NCBI GenBank assembly: GCA_001584585.1
Contig: LSYV01000014.1
Location: 1,551,860-1,615,859 of the forward strand
Length of the DNA: 64,000 bases
Origin: Gonium pectorale
Taxonomy: Eukaryota; Chlorophyta; Chlorophyceae; Chlamydomonadales; Volvocaceae
Reading direction: 5' to 3'
Both the position numbers and the translations under genes were made by a program. The first letter of the stretch is position 1. Each line of letters begins with the position of its first letter. Of the stretch, positions 10,527 to 22,800 are shown one piece after another. A model generated the notes under the pieces. That model worked only from the letters and a program-made list of their open reading frames with translations. It made no database searches and had not been told where the DNA came from.

Positions 10527-13500
10527 TCAGTGCAAGCCGAAAGACATGTTGTCGAGCGCGATGGAGAAGGCGCGCCGCATGTCTTCCAGGCTCTCGTACA
10601 CGGGCAGATTGAGTTGCAGGAAGCACGTCCGTGCTTGCGGCAGGAGCGGCGCGACGCGGGGCGCCGCGACGGGGGTGGCCACTACTACGGCAGCCTCGGC
10701 GGACGGGGCCGAAGCACCCGCCTCCGCCGCTGGTGCAGGCGCAGACTCCTGCGCTGCATCTGCGGCCTCCACGTCCATCGGTGCAGCGCCCGTTCCTGCA
10801 TCCCCGGCAGGTGCCGCCTCCTGCGGCTGGCGCTCGAGCGCGTGTTGCAGCTGCGACGGTGGCGCGGCTGGCGGCGGCTCAGGAGACGCCACGTCCATCG
10901 GCGCCGCGCCGTGACCAGGCGCCGGCGACTGCGGTGCGTCCTGTCGTGGCTCCTCCTCCCCCACTTCGTCCCCAGCGGCGCCGCTGGCCGCTGCTGTGCC
11001 GTCTGCGCCCGCAGCCGCCGGCGGGAGCCTGTCGCCTGGGCCCTGCGCGGCCTCAGATACTGTGCGCGCCCCATCCGCACCAGCCTCAGGCGCCCCGGCG
11101 GCGCCGCCTGTGGCCCCATCCGAAGCCACTCCAGTTTCCATATCGTCTTGCAGTGCCGGTGCCGCCGCGCGTATGCCCTCCTCAGCGAGCTGCACGCCGG
11201 TGTGTCGCGCCTCGGCGCTCGATACCTCCGCACCCGCGGGACCCGCGGCAGCTCCAGCGCCAGTGGGCGCGGAAGCCGTCGCCAAGGCCGCGCTGTTGTC
11301 CTGCGCGCTGTTCGGCGCGGGCGCAGGGGCATCCGCGGCATCACCGCCGGCAGCGGCGGGCGCAGCAGGCTCAAGGTTCATCTCAGTGTCACCGTCCACA
11401 TCAGCCGTTGCCGGCTGCGCGCTTGTTCCCACTGTTTCAGTGTTGGGCGCGTCAGCCGCCGGAACGGCCTCCCCAGCTTCATGAGGCGCCTCGGCACTGG
11501 CGCCGCCTTCGCTGCCGACACCCGCTCCGCTTGCGTCGCCAGCCGCGGGCTGAGCTTCCCCGAAAGTGCCTTCCACCTGCGACCCGTCGCCGCCGCCGGA
11601 TGCCGTCGCATCCGCGGGAGGCGTCGCATCAGCCGTTGCCGCATTATAGCCAGCGGCTGCGGCAGTGGCGCCGGCGGCGTTGTCATCGCTTGCGCTGGAG
11701 CCTGTGCCGCCGTCCGACGGCCCTGCCCCGCTGGCGTCGCCGCTGCTAGGACCAGCGCCTCCGCCACTTGGGCCGGCGCTGCCCTGGCCACCGGCAGGCC
11801 CGCCCTGGGGCGCCTGCTCAGCTGGGGGCATCTCTTGAAGCGACAGCGCCAGAGCCATCGCGAGTTGGCGCTGAAACTCCTCATCCTCTCCCTCTTCGTC
11901 CCCGTAGTCCATACCGTCGCCCTCGCCGCCCTCATCATACTCCTCTTCAGCGTACGGGACCTCCCCGCCATCGCCGCCATCAGCGGACGGCGCCGCTGAG
12001 GCTGCCCGTGCACCCGCACCAGCGGCCGCGGCGGCATGCGCGGCGTCCGGGGCAGGGGCGGCAGGGCCCCCGGCAGAAGCAGCAGCCTGGCCGCCCTCCT
12101 GAGGCGCCGTAGCCACGGCAGCGGCTGCCTGTGGCCCAGCCCCGGCGGTTGCAGTAGCAGCCGCCTGCGGTCCAGCCTGGCCCGCCGGCTGCGGCGCGCG
12201 GCTCTCCACCGGCTCCTCGCCGCCCTCCTCCTGATCCGCGTCATCCCCGTCCAGACCGTCACCGTCCAAGCGGTGCGAGCGGGGCCCGTCGCCGCTCAGA
12301 GACGGGCCACGCGCGCCCGCCGCCGCAGCAGCGGGGTCGGCTAGCTGCACGCCCGTTTGCGCTGCGGCCGGGGCAGCGGCAGCGGCCGGGGCAGGGGTAG
12401 CGGCCGCTTGCCGGCTCGGCGATGGACCGAGCTTCATAACTTGCAGCCTCTGGTTGAGTGCCCGGAAGCCGCCAGAGGGCAAATGTGTCATCGCCGTCCA
12501 AAACTGCAAGGACAAGAAGAGGATCAAACTCGTCACCACAAAGAAGGTATTGCTGTTACAGCTCACGAGCAGCATTTCTGCGTGTAGGCCGTCGTCGTCG
12601 CTCTTGCAGCATGGAGGTCGACCAACTTGCCGGGGGAGGCCGTACGCAAAGAAATCAAGACCCGCGAAAAGTCACTTGGCCTGCAAAGCGTGATTGACTG
12701 GTGTTGCCACACAGACTTTAAACACCAGGTACTCACATATCCGCGCGCCCACACCAGCACTCAGTCCTCAACACTCACACCGCTGCCTCAAGCTTTGCGG
12801 CCGCTTAGCACAGCAGCTTCCTCGTGTACCCGTGCTCCCTGTGACCCAACCCACCTGCAGCAGCCGCTGCCGGTCCTCGGGGCTGTACTCGCCCACAAGC
12901 TGCCAGAACATGTCCAGGCAGTCCTGCTCCTCCTCTGAATCAAAGCCCGCCACGTCCGTGTGCGCCATCCATTCGTCCGGGTCCAGCACGCTCTCGCCCG
13001 CGGTGATGCGGTTCAGGTCGTCGAGCTGCATGGGCGCCAGGAAGGCGCGCCGCAGCCGCGCGTCCTCCGGCAGATGGGCCGCCGTGTCCTGGAGGCCCAG
13101 CAGGAAGGCGGCGCACTGCGGGGGAGGGAAGGCGGGAAAGAAACAGGGTTACGGAGCCTTATGGACGTTGGTGGGAACAGGGGTCAAGATGCAAGGCTCA
13201 GGCCCAGGACGACGACCAATATATTGGATGTAGCGGAGGGCAGCGCAGGTGGCACTGCCCTGTGGCGCTGGGCCTGTGCACAAGCGCCCTTGCGATTACA
13301 AACTTTATCACCGCGCTAGTGTCCGAGCTTTGTTTCGCACCTGTTCCTCAACGGCGCCAATGACCAGGTAGTTCGCCAGCAGCTCGACGTATTCCGCCTT
13401 GTTGGCGTCAGTCACGCGCAGGCTGGAGCCGCCGGGCAACAGCTCCACCTCTACCTCGGGTCGGCCGCTGCAGCTGGCGCCCGCGGCCGCTGCAGGGGCC

Positions 13501-16500
13501 GCCGTTGATGTGCTCGTGTGCCAGACGTGGTACAGGTCTGATGCCTCAGCGCCGGGGTTTGCCAGGATGTTCTGGCAGGTCGTGTACATCTGGTGCGTCG
13601 AGGGACTAACACAGTCAGGCAAGACTCTCCAGTTGCAATCTTGCCAAGGCAATGACAGGTTGCAAAGACAGCGGGGGTTCGCGGAGCCCACGGCACTGGC
13701 AATAAGCGAAAGATGGATTCAGGGCAAACAGGTCAAACAGCAGTGCGGGTTCCCCACAACGTGCATGCGCGCGGCTGATCTAGTGCACTGCACAGCACGC
13801 TGATTACGCCGCGCGCACACCTGCGAATCGATCTGCTCCAGGTCCTGCAGCCCCGCCTTGCGACCAGTCAGGTACTTGAAGAGGCCCGTGCTAATCACGG
13901 CGCCGAGCGGCACGTTGGCGCGCAGTGCGAGGCCTGACAAGGGCGGGCAGCGGGGGGGGGACTTCAGCAACAGCGCGGGACATGAGACATGCCTCACAGG
14001 ACTTCGTGGCAACGTGGTGGTTCTGGCACTACTCCGATAAAAAAGAGAACCAGAAACGGGGAAGGCAGCCTCTACGGACATGCCGCCGATGCCGCCATCA
14101 TCCATGGTCGCGTCTCCTAATCCCTGGGAATGACATGCACATAAGCTTAACGGACCAGCCCCAGAAGGATTGACCCCGTTCCATATTCATCCCTGCCTTA
14201 TCGCTTCCGTCCCATACCGACGACCCAGCCAGCCCCATTAACGCGGCCGCAGTCGCTACTCACCCACGATCCGCCCAGCGAAGCGCATGTAGCCCTTGTA
14301 ATCGTCTTGCAGGGGGCTGAGTGGCGACGGGTGCACCACGCGCCGGTCGGAGGCACCGCGTATGAACAGGCCGCGCTCCGGAGCGAAGAGGTCGGCTGCA
14401 ATCTGCGACAGCCACTCGCGCACCACGCCCATGCCCTCCGCCTCCTGCTCGTCCTCGAACCTGCACCGCGATAGGAAAGATTAACCATTAAGCTGAAGGT
14501 GCCGCCGCCAGATCCTTGGCAGTACAACAACCGACTAAGCCGTGAATCCACACAAACAGTATCGGTCCCTTAACCATGCGCTTATGCAACACGAGCTATG
14601 GAGGTCATGCCTGATACGTGCACTTCCAAAGAGCTACCTACACAGCGGGCAGGCACCCACCTGACGTTGACTCCGTAGGGTAGTGCCTCGGCGTCCATGA
14701 CCTGGTGCAGGGCAGGAACAGAATTGGCACGTAAAGGAAAGCCACGACACGGTGGGTGCCAACAAGGAAGGCCACCACAGCGTCAGGCGTGCCATCGCAA
14801 TACATCCTGCCAAGAAGAGGCCGCCCAACCAAGCAGAGGAATCCATGAAACTGCCGTACCTGGTAATATGAGCTTTCGGTGATGCTGTTGCGGTAGGCCA
14901 GCACTTGGGGCGCACGTCGCTCGTTCAGCAGGGCACCTGGGAGTGGGGGCCCATACAGGACATTCATGGACATGCTCACGGCCCACACAGCTCTGTGCTC
15001 AAGAGGAGCTTCAACGGTAGCTCATTGGGGTGCTAAAACCTTTCCCGACAGTTCATAGGCCTTCTCATCCGTATCTGCCTGCAATCTATATCAGACCAGC
15101 CTTTCGGTTGAAATATGCCTGCCCAGAACGACGCTCATGCAGTACCTCTCCCGTCCTTTATCTACATCTCCCTGCCGTCCCGCCGCCAGCACGCACCTGT
15201 TTCCAGCGGTGTCAGCACAGCTGCCATGTAGCCGTTTCGCAATGATTGCGGGATCACAGCGTCGATGGACAGGTCCCGCGTCAGCGCGCCCGCCGCAATC
15301 ACTGTCGTAATGTAGACCTGCAAGGATTGAATGTCGGCGATCAAATTGAGAAACCAAAGCCGGTTCCAGCGTACACACACGCTGATTGCGATGTCTGCAG
15401 CTATCATGGCAAACAGGACTGTCAAACTTACGCTTCGCAACAGCAAAAACACGGGTTGCAACACCTGAAGACCACAACAAGGCATGCTTGCGCACCTTCC
15501 CAGCGCCCAGCAGCTCCTTGATGGCGGCGCTCGTCAGCAGCGACGAGATGCCAGGCCGCAGGCGGTCGGTGACGGAGGGCCCCAGCGCGGCCCCCACGCA
15601 CGCGAGCGCGTCCAGGTGGCCAATGAGTTCGTTGATGGAGAGCGCCGCCGGCATGAAGGCCGACGCGCTGGTGAACTTGGTCGTAGCCTCGCCGCGCAGC
15701 AGCAGCGCCATGCGACTGACGCCGTGCGCACCCGTCACTGCCTCCCGCAGCGCCGCTGACACCTCCTCCAGCAGCTGCGCCAGAGCGTCCTGCGGGTCGG
15801 ACTCGGGCTCGGCCTCAGCCTGGGCCGTGACAGAGTCGCAAATCCCGGGCTTGGGCCCCGCCTCGCCCGCCTGCGCCGTATCCGCCGCGGCGTCGGGCAC
15901 GTCCGTCATCTCGGCATCGCCGTTGGCGTCGTTGGCGTCAGGTGGGGAGTCACCGCGTGCAGCACTTTGCGCAGGAGCTTGCGCGCCATTGCCATCGCCA
16001 GCTGCAGCACCCTTCGCTTCGGCGTCAGGAGGTTTTGAAGAAGGCGCCGGCGCTGCAATTCCGACTCTAGATGCTGCTCCCGCGGTACCACCGCCTGGCT
16101 CGGCCCCCTGCCTTGCTGTCGGCGCGGAGCCGGCTTTGAAGGCTTCGCTGAAAGCGGAGAGGAGCGTGCCGGTGGCCAGCCAGGCCTTGGGCAGGGAGGA
16201 TGGCACGGGCGATGTCGCCGTAGGGTCCCCCTTCAGGACCTGGAGAATGTGGGTCACGCCCGCCAGCGTCGCCTACGCGCGCACGTGGGGCGTTTCGCGT
16301 GAGGCAATCCAACGTCAGCATAAGGCGGCACGATGAGGTACAACGTATGTGAGGAATAACCAGCAGCCATAGTCGAGTCAGCGAGTACAAGTTTCAATAA
16401 GTTTGTTTGGACGCCCTGGTTGAAAGCAATGGGCTACTTGTGCAACATGGCTGGCCCAAGATAGCAGTTTCGAACGAGCATGATCGTTGCAAACGCCCAT

Positions 16501-19500
16501 GGACCCGGAGCTGAATGACGATCCAGGCATGGGGCACTGACCCAGATCAGACTTCCGTTGTGCGTTCACAGGCGCCTCAAAACATGGCGCAAGTGCTGGT
16601 GACATCTCTGCGGCGCTGCACGCCCAGTCCTCTCCAGACCTAACGAGTCCCCCCAATGACAACACTCCCTCGTGTACTTGGCACGCCTCCCAGCGCCCGC
16701 CGACACACCTTCAGCTCCGTGGCAATCTGGGTCATCATCACCTTGGCCAGCACAGCTCGGAACTCCTCCGGAACCACCCGAAGCACCTCCTTGGCGCGCG
16801 GCGTCACGTGCTTGTGGCTCAGCAGCTTGAGCAGCCCCGCCTCCGTCGCCAGCGCCGGCGCGCTGCCACCCGCGCCAGGGCTCGTCGTGGAGCTGCCTCC
16901 GGGCTTGGCGGCGCTTGCGGCGGCGGCCACTGCTGTCGCGCGGGGCGTGTTTGCACCAGACGGGCCTGCGGAGCCACCGGCACTGGCAGGGGCAGACGCA
17001 GTTGCCGCTGCAGTGGCAGCAGCTACAGCTGGGGATGGTCGCGCCGTGCCATTGCCCTCTTCGCGCTCGTTAGCAGCGTGGTCCTCATCACCAGCAGGTG
17101 CAGCTGCGTTGCCTCTTGCGCCGCCTGGAGCGGAGCCGCCAGATCCTGCAGGCCCATCATCCTGACCATTGCCCGTGCTTTGATCCGCAGGAGCCTGCCC
17201 AGTCGGCTCGGCCGGAGGGGCGGGGGTGGTGCGCGGTGCTGCACCATCACCAGGTGCCGACGGGCCAGCACGAACGGCTTCAGTAGGGCCCGAGGCCTCA
17301 GCAGAAGATGCTGAGGCAGCAGCGGCGGCGGCGTGTGTCAGGGCTTGCAGCATCAGCGTTGCAATGTGACCGATGCACGACCACGACGGGTAAAGGCTGA
17401 GCGCGCCGCTCGTCCCGGTATTGGGCAGCCGCTTCTCCGCAAGAGTCAGCTCATGACGCAGCTTTCGTACCGCCTCTTCTAAATCGGCCAGATCCTGTAT
17501 GCTGGTGGCCGTTGCGCGGCTGGCAGCCCTCGCTTTGAGCACCGGCAGTGCCTGCATGGAGGAAAGGGGTACAGCAAGTCACGAGCAGGGGAAAGGGGAC
17601 GACGGGGATGAAGGAGGCTAGACAATTCCCTCTGATGGTCAAGAAAGCAAGGAGGTCAACGTGAGCCCGACGGAACAGCCGTCAACGCGCACATTCCGCA
17701 ACACCCTGCAACCCCGGGCACCCACCCGGCAGACGGTGGAAACCAGTCCGCTCGCAGCGAGTTCCTCAAGAAAAGCCGCATCACACCAGCTGGACGTGTA
17801 GAATAACCGGTGAACGCTGGTTGCAAAGTTGTCCTGGTTGGGACCGTTGGCGAGTTCGAAGAGCGCAGGGTGCTTGTAGCCCGTGCGGGCCATCTTAGAT
17901 CGCCGGCAGCCCTCCTCCTCCTCGCCCGCGTTATTGCGTCCCGATGTCATTTCTGCTTTCGGGGAAGAAGCAGGGCTATTGTGACATCTGGGACATCTCT
18001 TTGCCCTATAATAGCTTTATGTAACAGCTTACCGCGTCGCCATAGGCTCAGAGCACGGAACGACACGGAAGGATCGACACAAAACGGGAGGCAGAAGGGA
18101 TGCAAGCAGTATCCTACAGTAATAGTAGGTGTAAAACAAAAGCTGTACGTGCACGATACAGGCTCAGCAGTCGGAGCGGAGTTGCAGTGGCACTAAACGC
18201 CTCTCCTAGCCAGCTGGTGGCCCCGCCCGTGTGACGCGCCTCTGTGCATGTCGAGTGCTTTCCGTTTCTGGAGTGTGCTATTCCAGTCACCTCACGTCGT
18301 ACGGTACGGGGAACGGAGGTCTCGAAACCTCCCGTCACGGACTGCCATGAGCCCCCAGGTCCTCCTTTGCTGTTACCTACCCGATGCAGTGCTGCGGCAC
18401 CCCGTATATGTCCCCGGCGCACCGCCCTCTGCCCTTCTCCCCCTAGCTCCTCCCACGCCTCGTCGCCTCACTGCGTCCGCGAGCTCCGCGCCAGTGACCT
18501 CCGAGAAAACGTTATCGTCTGGCGGCACAGTGGGCAGGGCATGCAAGCACACGTAATACCACCCAGCTTCCACGCCCTCGAGGCCTGCATGCCCACGTGC
18601 ATAGCAGCCTGGTGGTTGGCATGCGGGCACTAAGGGCGTGCGAAATGGCCACGGCGGTCGCACTAAAACACGTCAACTGGGTACTTCAGTCCTCGCACCC
18701 CTTCCTCACGGTGTTCCGGCGTTGCTCACTGCAGTCAGCCACAGATCGCCGAGCGCCTGGCCATCATGCCCGCGTTGTGGACATCTTGCTAGGAAGCATC
18801 GCATCCCATCCGAGCCGGCCCCCGGGTTCTACCAATGCGCGAAATGTGAGGTCAGGTTGAGCTACGTCTACGATACCATCGCTTGCGCTGCCGCCCCCAA
18901 ACCACGCGGCCCCGCGCACGGGATGCGCACACGCGCTGTTCGGCGGTGCGCCGCGCGCGTCCCCGGGCTGTCCGGGACATGTGAACCTGTGGCCAAGAAT
19001 CGATCGACTTTCGCCGCGCCACAACTGCAGGACGACTGCACGCGCGTGTCACATGCCCAGCGCCGAAACGCCCCGGCGCGCGCGCTCCGTGAGGCAAGCA
19101 GGCAGTGAAGCGGTGTGTTGGATTGTTCGACACATCGACAGCCCGTGCTGCAAGGGCGCTTAGCGGGCTATGCCCAGCCATGCCGCCTGGCCACAGCTAC
19201 TGTTGTGGTCAGTGTGGGGGCTGGAAGCGCGAGTCGGCTCAACGCCGCAGTACTCGTCCCGCCATGCTTTCTGCCCACGATTGCACGCCCCGCCCATCCT
19301 GCCCATCCCGCCCACCCCGCTCTCCCCGCTCAATGTGCAACGCGCAGTGGAAATCGGAGTGCTTCGGGTTGAGCATGCGAGCTCGGACACTAGAGGCGGG
19401 CGGAGGCTCAGCCGCGCCCTCACCTTCAGGCACTGCCTTCAGGTGAAGAGCAACCACCGCGACCACAAGCTTATCGAGGCGAGGGACGTCTGACAGCGCC

Positions 19501-19586
19501 TGAACGGAATCGTGTTGAATCAACTGCGCAAGCGGATCGTCGCGGGGGCGGGGGACAGGGCAAACAGTTTTGCAACGAGGGCTCAT
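10527..19586 (-). CDS. HECT-type E3 ubiquitin ligase with UIM-containing C-lobe insertion
   Basis: Takes ubiquitin from an E2 onto a cysteine and passes it to substrates. Exons from the 3' end: 10527-12503, 12855-13115, 13341-13589, 13821-13933, 14266-14460, 14661-14701, 14860-14936, 15197-15317, 15496-16272, 16709-17551, 17726-about 17952, 18472-18584, 19424-19586. The HECT domain runs from VLAYRNSITESSYYQ through GVVREWLSQIAADLF, YMRFAGRIVG, VPLGAVISTGLFKYL, YVELLANYLVIGAVEEQ, EYSPEDRQRLLQ and LPSGGFRALNQRLQVM to the active-site TC (Cys codon 10623-10625) near the C-terminus. LPSGGFxALN resembles the UPL3/TRIP12 group. About 585 Ala/Gly/Glu-rich residues lie between LPSGGF and the cysteine, including a UIM. 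The N-terminal half is low complexity; no ARM or UBA repeat was certain. The join between 18472 and 17952 is out of phase, so a small exon is probably missed. The chosen start is the ATG at 19586. Confidence 0.88.
11825..11895 (-). other. ubiquitin-interacting motif inside the HECT C-lobe insertion
   Basis: The peptide EDEEFQRQLAMALALSLQEM, preceded by an acidic stretch, fits the UIM pattern: acidic residues, then A-hydrophobic-x-x-S followed by an acidic residue (here A-L-A-L-S-L-Q-E). It stands out as a conserved-looking helix in otherwise Ala/Gly/Pro-rich sequence. Other HECT ligases (HUWE1, plant UPL1/2) carry UIMs, but N-terminal to the catalytic domain rather than inside it. Confidence 0.7.
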
Positions 19587-19850
19587 TGTTCCGTCAAGCC
19601 GTACACAGCCTCGGCCTCCATGCGAACAGCCTGCCTCAAGAGTTCTTTCGGGTCGGCTTTGATCGTAGCCGCTGCGAACAAGTGACCCACGGGACTCTAG
19701 ACCGCGCCCCGGAGCGCGAAACCCCGTCAGCCTCGGCGCGAACAAAAGCGGAGCGCGACCCGCGGGCGACTCCTCGTTTCAACACACATATAAGTACCAA
19801 GAGTATCTGTGCGATTTTGGCCTAGCGTTCCGCCTCCTGCAAGAAGGAGA
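19587..19850. promoter_or_regulatory. short divergent promoter region with TATA box
   Basis: About 264 bp separate the proposed start codons of the minus-strand HECT gene and the plus-strand GATA-like gene. A TATA-like element (CATATAAG, 19787-19794) lies 57 bp before the plus-strand ATG at 19851 in the correct orientation. No comparable TATA was found for the minus strand. Shared regulation is an inference from the arrangement only. Confidence 0.5.
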
Positions 19851-22800
19851 ATGCAAGCTGGTCGTCCGAGGATGGCCAGGCCCCCTCGCGCGCCGCCCCC
19901 GGCCGCGCAGCAGCCGCAGCAGCAGATGCCATACATCCCTGGATTCACTACCGGCTTTTCCCGCGGCGGCAGCGGCGGTCTTGACGCTGGTGGTGGCGGT
20001 GGCGGGGGCAGTGGCCGGCTGTGGGGTCTGCCGCCTCCACAAGACCACCCCGCAGGGCCGCCGCAGCAGCCCTTCGGCCTACCGGCGGGAGCTCTTTCGG
20101 AGCTGACCTCCCTCCGCTCCGCCTCCCCGCTGCACTTCCTTGCGGAGACGGCCGTGGCACACGCAGCGGCGGTTGAGCACGCAGCCGCGGCCGCGGCGGC
20201 CATGGCCGCCGATGCTGCGGCCGACGAGCAGCCCACGGCAGCGGGTATGGAGGCACCGGGCGGCGAGGCGGGCGCTTTGTCCCGAAGAGCCTCTGGCAGA
20301 GGCGCCGGCATCGGCGATGGCCGCGACACGCCGGCGCTGCCGCTGCCACTTCGAGTGGCCGAGGAAGGCATTCCACCGCCGGAGCCAGCGGGATCCTTAG
20401 CGCTGCCCGGAGCTCCCGAGATGCCCAACGCTTTCCAGGACTTTAGGCAGCAGCCACCACCATCACAGCACATGCCTCAGCCATCGCCGCTTCCGCTGTC
20501 AGCGCCGGTTTACCCCTCGCCACCACCGGCGGTGCCGCCACAGCAGCCCCGCGGCGCGTTCCCGCACGGCGGCGCAGGCGGCTGGCCCAGCCGCGGCGGC
20601 ACGCCAATCGTTTTCCAAGGGATCCCTTCCCCGCCGCTCACGTCTCCGGCTCCGGCTCGGGCGTCGCTTCTAGCGCCGCCCATGGGGTTGCAGGCCTTCG
20701 TTCCGGGGCCAGTCTCTGGCACTCCCGGCGACGGTGGTCACTTCTTCGCCCAGACGCCCACACCTCCACCGCAGCCGTCGCGTTCGCCGCTCCCGGAGGT
20801 TCACCCGGGGCCGGCATCCGGTCCCTCGCAGCTTCCCCGTTTCCCACGACCCCAAACGCCGCAGCCCCAGAGCGCCGCCGGCTCCATTGCTCCGCCGCCG
20901 CAACCGGCCTTTCATACCCCCTTCTGTAACATGGCGCCGTCTCGCGTAGGCGAGGCGGCATCGGGTACCCTAACGGCGGCGGAGGCGGCGGCAGCGGCGA
21001 AGGCGGTGCGACCGGCTGTGGAGTCTGCCGCCGCCGCTTGCGCTGCCGGCGGCGGCGACGACGACCCGGCGTTGGTGCAAAGTGGTCAGTACCCGCCTGG
21101 GGTGTACGGACCATACGGCGGCACTCAAGTGCTGTACGACCCACTAGGGCTGGTGTACGGCGGTGACGGCGGGCACAGCATGTACGGCGTTGGGTTCCTG
21201 AACGGGGGACTCGCCGGCCCGAATCCGACCGACCACGCCGCTGCGGACGACGACGAGGAGGAGGAGGCCTTCGGCATTGGATTTTATGGGCAAGGCGATG
21301 CCGGTGTTATTGGCTTCGGCAACATGCCCACTCTGAGTGGAAGGCAGCGCGGCGGGGGGCGGCAGGGCGGCAGCCGGGCCGGGGGTCGCGGTCGCGGGAG
21401 GGCGGCGGCCTCGGGCGGTGGGACGCGCCGGCGGAAGCAACCCCAGCCGGAGCGGATTGCCTTGGTCCGGGAGACGGCGGCTCAGCCGCAGCCGCAGCCG
21501 CCGAAGCGGCAGCGGCAAGTAGCCGCGGCGCCGCGGCGGCGCCAGAGGGGCGCGGCGGTGGCGAAGGGCGGGGTCAGGGTTAAAGCAGAGGCCGCGGACT
21601 CGGAGCCCGATGACATCCCATTCTATCCCTGGCAGCACGCTGAGCTGCGTAAGACTCAATTCATCCCCGAGCCGACGCCGACGCCACCGCTGCTGCCCAC
21701 GGCGGCGGCGGCGGCGCTGATGCCGCTTGATGGCATCGACCGGCTCATGATGCCCGGACCGCCACCGCCGCCACCAGCTGTGGACGGGGCGGCGGCGGGG
21801 GCGGCTGTGCCAGACGGAGCCGGCGGCGACGGCAACGGCTGGCGGGCGCCGCTGACCGCGTCGGGCTCGAAGCGGCGAAGATCCCAGATGGAGGATGCTG
21901 AGGCGGTGGCGGCAGAGGCGGAGGCAGCGCTTCAACAAGCGCTGGGAGCGGAGGGGCAAGAGGCGCTGCAGCCGCCGGGGCAGCCAGCACTGGCACGGCC
22001 GCTGCCGACGGCGGGATGGGTTGGAGAGGCAATGGAGGGGACGTGGGAAGAGGAGGATGAGGACGCGGGTGAGGAGGGCGAGGCAAGGCGCCCGCGGACC
22101 AAGCGGGGTCGCAAGGTTGACAAGGCAGCGGCGGCGGCGGCGACGCGGCGCGTACGGGAAGTGCTCGCACGGCATCAGTCGGCGTCGCTGGCGCCGTACC
22201 TGCCGTACGCGAGCCCCTCCGCCGCTGTGGGCGATGGAGGAGGGGGTGGTAGCGGTGCCGCCAACGGCGACGGGTGCGGCGGCATGGGCAAGGATGAGGA
22301 CGCCGCTGCGGCGGAGGTGGTCGCGGCCGCCGCTGCGGCGGCGATCGGGTTGAGCTTCGGCGGTGGCAGATGTGGCGGCGGCGATGCCAAAGGCGACGTC
22401 GGTGTCGGCGGCACTGACGTCGGCGTCCGCGTCGGCGGTGGCGGTGGTAGGTCAGGTCGCGGCCGCCGCCGGCGGGCGGCGGCACCGCTGCTGGACGATG
22501 CCGTCGGCGGCGCCGACGGTAACGGCGGCAGCGAGGTCGATGACGCTGGCGGCGCCGTCGGCTGCGACGAGCCGGGCGCCAACGGCGGCGGCATGGCGAT
22601 CGTCCTCGCGGGCGACGCAGCCGCCGGGACGGAGCCACAGCAGCAGCGCGCGTGCTACGAGTGCGGGGCCACCAGCACCAAATGCTGGATGACCCACAAG
22701 AACCTACCCAACGAGCGCACGTGCAAGGCCTGCTACAAGCGGTGGGTGCGGTGCTGCTCCGATAATCGGGTCGGATCGGGGCAGTTGTCTGTTTTGGTTG

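Noticed and set aside
10353..11999. 548-residue plus-strand ORF
   Set aside because: Antisense of the HECT last exon; Arg/Cys-rich composition typical of a reverse frame of Ala/Gly-rich coding sequence.
21144..22175. 343-residue minus-strand ORF and other long antisense ORFs in 19900-23400
   Set aside because: Shadow frames of GC-rich coding exon 1 of the GATA-like gene: Arg/Pro-rich, no motifs, no splice context.
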